From a bacterium (GTDB taxonomy: Bacteria; Actinomycetota; Acidimicrobiia; UBA5794; ZC4RG35): a stretch of DNA of 15,941 bases. A program made the position numbers and the translations under genes. Each line of letters starts with the position of its first letter. Positions within the stretch are counted from its first letter, which is position 1. The notes beneath the pieces were generated by a model. That model had not been told where the DNA came from. It ran no database searches and saw nothing but the letters and a program-made list of their open reading frames with translations. Shown piece by piece: positions 13,451 through 15,941 of this stretch. Location: assembly GCA_028819835.1 (NCBI GenBank), contig JAPPKR010000264.1:1-15941 (forward strand). The letters run 5' to 3'.

Positions 13451-14721
13451 CTTCCCAACGCCTCCCATCCGCCGAACCGCGCACCCGATCCCAGTTCCTC
13501 TTCGATGCGGAGCAACTCGTTGTACTTGGCGGTCCTCTCCGAGCGTGCCGGCGCCCCGGTCTTGATCTGCCCGGCCCCCGTGCCGACCGCCAGGTGGGCG
13601 ATGAAGGGGTCCTCGGTCTCCCCGGAGCGGTGGCTGACCACCCTGGTGTATCCCGAGCGGACCGCTCTGTCCATGGTGCTCAGGGTCTCCGACAGGGTGC
13701 CGATCTGGTTCACCTTGATGAGGATGGAGTTGGCGACCCCCCTCCTGATCCCCTCGGCCAGGATCGACTCGTTGGTCACGAACAGGTCGTCCCCGATCAA
13801 CTGGGCCCGACCGCCCACCTGTCGGGTTAGCATCTCCCATCCCTCCCAGTCGTCTTCGGCCAGGCCATCCTCCACCGAGACCAGGGCGTGGTCCTCTGTC
13901 AGGGAGGCCAGGTACTCCACCATGCCCTCCGCCGGGAGTTCCCTCCCTTCGAGGTGATAGCGGCCGTCCCGGTAGAACTCGGAGGCGGCCACGTCCAGCG
14001 CCATGCCGACCTCGCGGCCCATCCGGAAACCGGCTCTCTCCACCGCTTCGCCCAGAATCTCCAACGCCGCCCGGTTGGAGGGAAGATCGGGCGCGAACCC
14101 GCCTTCGTCCCCCACATTCACCGACATGCCGTCTGAGCTGAGAATCCCCTTCAGCGTGTGATAGATCTCGACGCCGGCCTCCAACGCCTCTCTGAACGTG
14201 GGAAATCCGGCCGGGACCACCATGAATTCCTGTATCTCCAGGCCGTTCGAGGCATGGGCGCCACCGTTGATCAGGTTGAGCAGCGGAACGGGCAGGATCC
14301 GGGCGGTCGGTCCGCCGAGATACCGGTAGAGAGGAAGACCTCCGGCTGCCGCCGCGGCCCGGGCCACCGCCAGGGACACTGCCAGAATGGCATTGGCGCC
14401 CAACTTCTCCTTGTTGGGCGTGCCGTCTAGGTCGCACATGGCCTGGTCGACGGCCACCTGGTCCAGGGCGTCGCAGCCCACCAACTCCGGGCCGATCAAC
14501 CGGTTGACGTTGCCTACCGCCGTCCGGACGCCCTTGCCGGAGAGCACGGTCCCCCCGTCACGCAACTCCAAGGCTTCCCGGGAACCGGTGGATGCGCCGG
14601 ACGGGACGCCTGCCCGGCCCCGGGCGCCCCCGGCCAATGTCACCTCCGCCTCCACGGTGGGAAATCCCCTGGAATCGAAGATGCGGCGCGCGTCAACCGC
14701 CTCAATAGTGGTGGAGACCAT
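13447..14721 (-). CDS. eno: Enolase (phosphopyruvate hydratase)
   Basis: This glycolytic enzyme interconverts 2-phosphoglycerate and phosphoenolpyruvate with Mg2+. All 424 residues are present and every key element is visible: the mobile loop SGASTG (41-46), His156, Glu165, Glu206 in GDEGG, the metal ligands Asp243, Glu284 and Asp311, Lys336, and the HRS triplet at 364-366 within SHRSGETED. The C-terminal [30 protein letters not shown] is standard. No clear Shine-Dalgarno sequence precedes the ATG. It starts 42 bases after the mazG stop and shares four bases with the ftsB-like gene. Confidence 0.98.
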   Translation of the reverse strand: MVSTTIEAVDARRIFDSRGFPTVEAEVTLAGGARGRAGVPSGASTGSREALELRDGGTVLSGKGVRTAVGNVNRLIGPELVGCDALDQVAVDQAMCDLDGTPNKEKLGANAILAVSLAVARAAAAAGGLPLYRYLGGPTARILPVPLLNLINGGAHASNGLEIQEFMVVPAGFPTFREALEAGVEIYHTLKGILSSDGMSVNVGDEGGFAPDLPSNRAALEILGEAVERAGFRMGREVGMALDVAASEFYRDGRYHLEGRELPAEGMVEYLASLTEDHALVSVEDGLAEDDWEGWEMLTRQVGGRAQLIGDDLFVTNESILAEGIRRGVANSILIKVNQIGTLSETLSTMDRAVRSGYTRVVSHRSGETEDPFIAHLAVGTGAGQIKTGAPARSERTAKYNELLRIEEELGSGARFGGWEALGR

Positions 14722-14763
14722 TTGGTGGGAAACGCTACCAGCCGACGAGCGGTTTTCTGAGGA

Positions 14764-15941
14764 CTATTGCTCCAGCTTGGCCCGTTCCCAGCGCTCCTCG
14801 AGTTGGTCCACGGTCAGGCCTTCCAGGGGACCCTCGGCCTCCATCTTGCGGAACCGGTCGCCAAAGCGGGCGATGGCCCGCCGGAGGGCGGTCTCGGGGT
14901 CGAGTGCCAGATGGCGGGCCAGGTTGACCGTGGCGAACAGCAGATCGCCCAACTCGGCCTCGGCGGACTCCCGGTCGGACAGGGACTCTCGCAACTCCTC
15001 CAACTCCTCTGCGACCTTGTCCACCACCGGGGGGACCTCCGACCAGTCGAAGCCCACCTGGCCGGCCCGGCGTTGGATCTTGGCGGCCCGGGAAAGGGCG
15101 GGCATCGAGCGGGGTACGCCGTCCAGCACCGAGGCGTCCTCAGGCCGGGGTTTTTCCTGTTGTTTGATCTCCTCCCAGTTGGCCTTGACCTGCTCGGCTG
15201 TGTCGGCGGCCACGTCGGAAAAGACATGGGGATGGCGTCGCACCAGCTTTTGGCGGAGACCCTCGGCGACATCCTCGATGTCGAAGATCTGTGACTCCGA
15301 GGCTATGGAGGCATGGAACAGCACCTGCAGGAGAACGTCGCCCAACTCCTCACAGACCTCTTCGAAGGCCATCCAGTCGGGCTGTGAGGCTGCGGTGTCC
15401 TGGCGTCCCGCGTCCAGGGGGAGAGCCGCCAGGACCTCGGCCAACTCGTACGTCTCCTCCAGGAGGTTCTTGACCAGGCTGTGGTGGGTCTGGCGGCGGT
15501 CCCAGGGACACTCGGCGCGCAGGCGGTCCATCACCTCGACCGCTCCCGCCAGGCCGGTCGGGCCGGCGTCGACATAGAGGGACGTGCGGGGACCGGCCAG
15601 CGTCGGGTCCACCTGTGCGGCCAAGGAGCGCACCACCCTCTGTTTGGGGCCGCCCAGGTCGACCAGCACCGCCACCTCCGGGTCGGCTACCACCCGGGTG
15701 AGCTGTGCGCAGAAGTCGGCCAGCCCGGCGGCGGTGTCGAGGGCGGCCACCAGAGTGGGGCCTCGCAGGAGAAGCGGCGAGGGCAGCCGGTGGGCGTTCA
15801 GGACGGTCAGGCCCCCGTCTAGGGGGTCGATCCCCAAGGCTTCCAGGGCCGCGTCCAGGAAGGACTCGGCAGGGTAGATCGTCACCTCCATCCCTTCTCT
15901 TGCCGCCAGGGACCGGATCATTCCCACCGCCCTCTCCCCCA
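14764..15941 (-). CDS. mazG: MazG nucleoside triphosphate pyrophosphohydrolase with N-terminal methylase-like domain, 5' end beyond window
   Basis: MazG hydrolyses (d)NTPs to monophosphates and pyrophosphate, clearing aberrant nucleotides and influencing the stringent response. About 391 residues are visible. The first 70 or so (GERAVGMIRSLA..., PAESFLDAALEALGIDP) match the C-terminal part of a tetrapyrrole-methylase-like (TP-methylase) domain, as in YabN-type fusions. Two MazG domains follow. The first contains ECPWDRRQTHHSL, EETYELAEVL and EEVCEELGDVLLQVLFHA, with the ExxE...ExxD metal-binding pattern. The second contains EELEELRE...AELGDLLFATVNLARHL. The frame stays open to the window edge, so the GTG at 15927 and ATG at 15921 are probably internal. 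It begins the visible housekeeping block. Confidence 0.93.
   Translation of the reverse strand, partial: GERAVGMIRSLAAREGMEVTIYPAESFLDAALEALGIDPLDGGLTVLNAHRLPSPLLLRGPTLVAALDTAAGLADFCAQLTRVVADPEVAVLVDLGGPKQRVVRSLAAQVDPTLAGPRTSLYVDAGPTGLAGAVEVMDRLRAECPWDRRQTHHSLVKNLLEETYELAEVLAALPLDAGRQDTAASQPDWMAFEEVCEELGDVLLQVLFHASIASESQIFDIEDVAEGLRQKLVRRHPHVFSDVAADTAEQVKANWEEIKQQEKPRPEDASVLDGVPRSMPALSRAAKIQRRAGQVGFDWSEVPPVVDKVAEELEELRESLSDRESAEAELGDLLFATVNLARHLALDPETALRRAIARFGDRFRKMEAEGPLEGLTVDQLEERWERAKLEQ

Noticed and set aside
12347..13957. 536-codon open frame on the plus strand opposite eno, the ftsB-like gene, DUF501 and ppx
   Set aside because: It is antisense to four strongly supported genes and has an Arg/Pro/Ser-rich composition typical of GC-rich shadow frames.
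13451..14437. Upstream extension of the ftsB-like frame through the enolase gene
   Set aside because: The frame is open but lies wholly inside eno, has Gly/Arg/Pro-rich nonsense composition, and the conserved ftsB-like protein begins at the ATGA overlap at 13450.
1..15941. CRISPR array, insertion sequence, prophage or integrative element
   Set aside because: No spaced repeats, transposase, integrase or att-like duplication is visible, and the tRNA-Leu 3' end has no duplicated copy that I can see.

Overview
The window is GC-rich, tightly packed bacterial chromosome with no phage, insertion sequence, CRISPR array or plasmid functions that I can see. Gene content and order point to an actinobacterium. 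The mazG-eno-ftsB/divIC-DUF501-ppx run is typical of Actinomycetota, as is ribF followed by rpsO. The many TTG/GTG starts and poorly marked ribosome binding sites fit this. An uncultured Acidimicrobiia-like lineage is my best guess, but that placement is inference.

Layout. (1) Positions 1-1131, minus strand: ribF (FMN/FAD synthesis), then the first 18 codons of rpsO (ribosomal protein S15), which runs off the left edge. (2) 1238-1801, plus: an NADPH-dependent FMN reductase-like flavoprotein divergent from ribF. (3) 1830-3707, minus: a 625-residue membrane-anchored extracytoplasmic protein of unknown function with two cell-wall-binding-like modules and a barrel-like C-terminal half. (4) 4035-5195, plus: a Na+/phosphate cotransporter of the NptA type. 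(5) 5342-6541, plus: an exported YVTN-type beta-propeller followed by tandem hairpins. (6) 6774-7919, plus: an FMN-dependent alpha-hydroxy-acid oxidase homologue with an altered active site. (7) 10033-7973, minus: an NCS2 permease-like protein with an extra soluble C-terminal domain, then a DUF1330 protein. (8) 10208-11455, plus: an acyl-CoA dehydrogenase-superfamily flavoprotein closed by a strong bidirectional terminator. (9) 15941-11493, minus: a housekeeping run of mazG (cut by the right edge), enolase, FtsB/DivIC, DUF501, exopolyphosphatase and tRNA-Leu(UAA), with overlapping start/stop codons at three of the junctions.

How the genes relate. The right-hand block is a conserved core operon combining nucleotide sanitation, glycolysis, septum formation and polyphosphate/ppGpp metabolism. 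The middle is accessory metabolism and transport. Several products need flavin (FMN reductase, hydroxy-acid oxidase homologue, acyl-CoA dehydrogenase homologue) and ribF supplies it, but nothing beyond proximity ties them together.

I did not find a clearly new multi-gene system. The best leads are the NCS2-like protein, which appears to lack the usual substrate-binding residues and carries an added regulatory-looking domain; the hydroxy-acid oxidase homologue with Ala at the usual active-site tyrosine; and the uncharacterised 625-residue surface protein.
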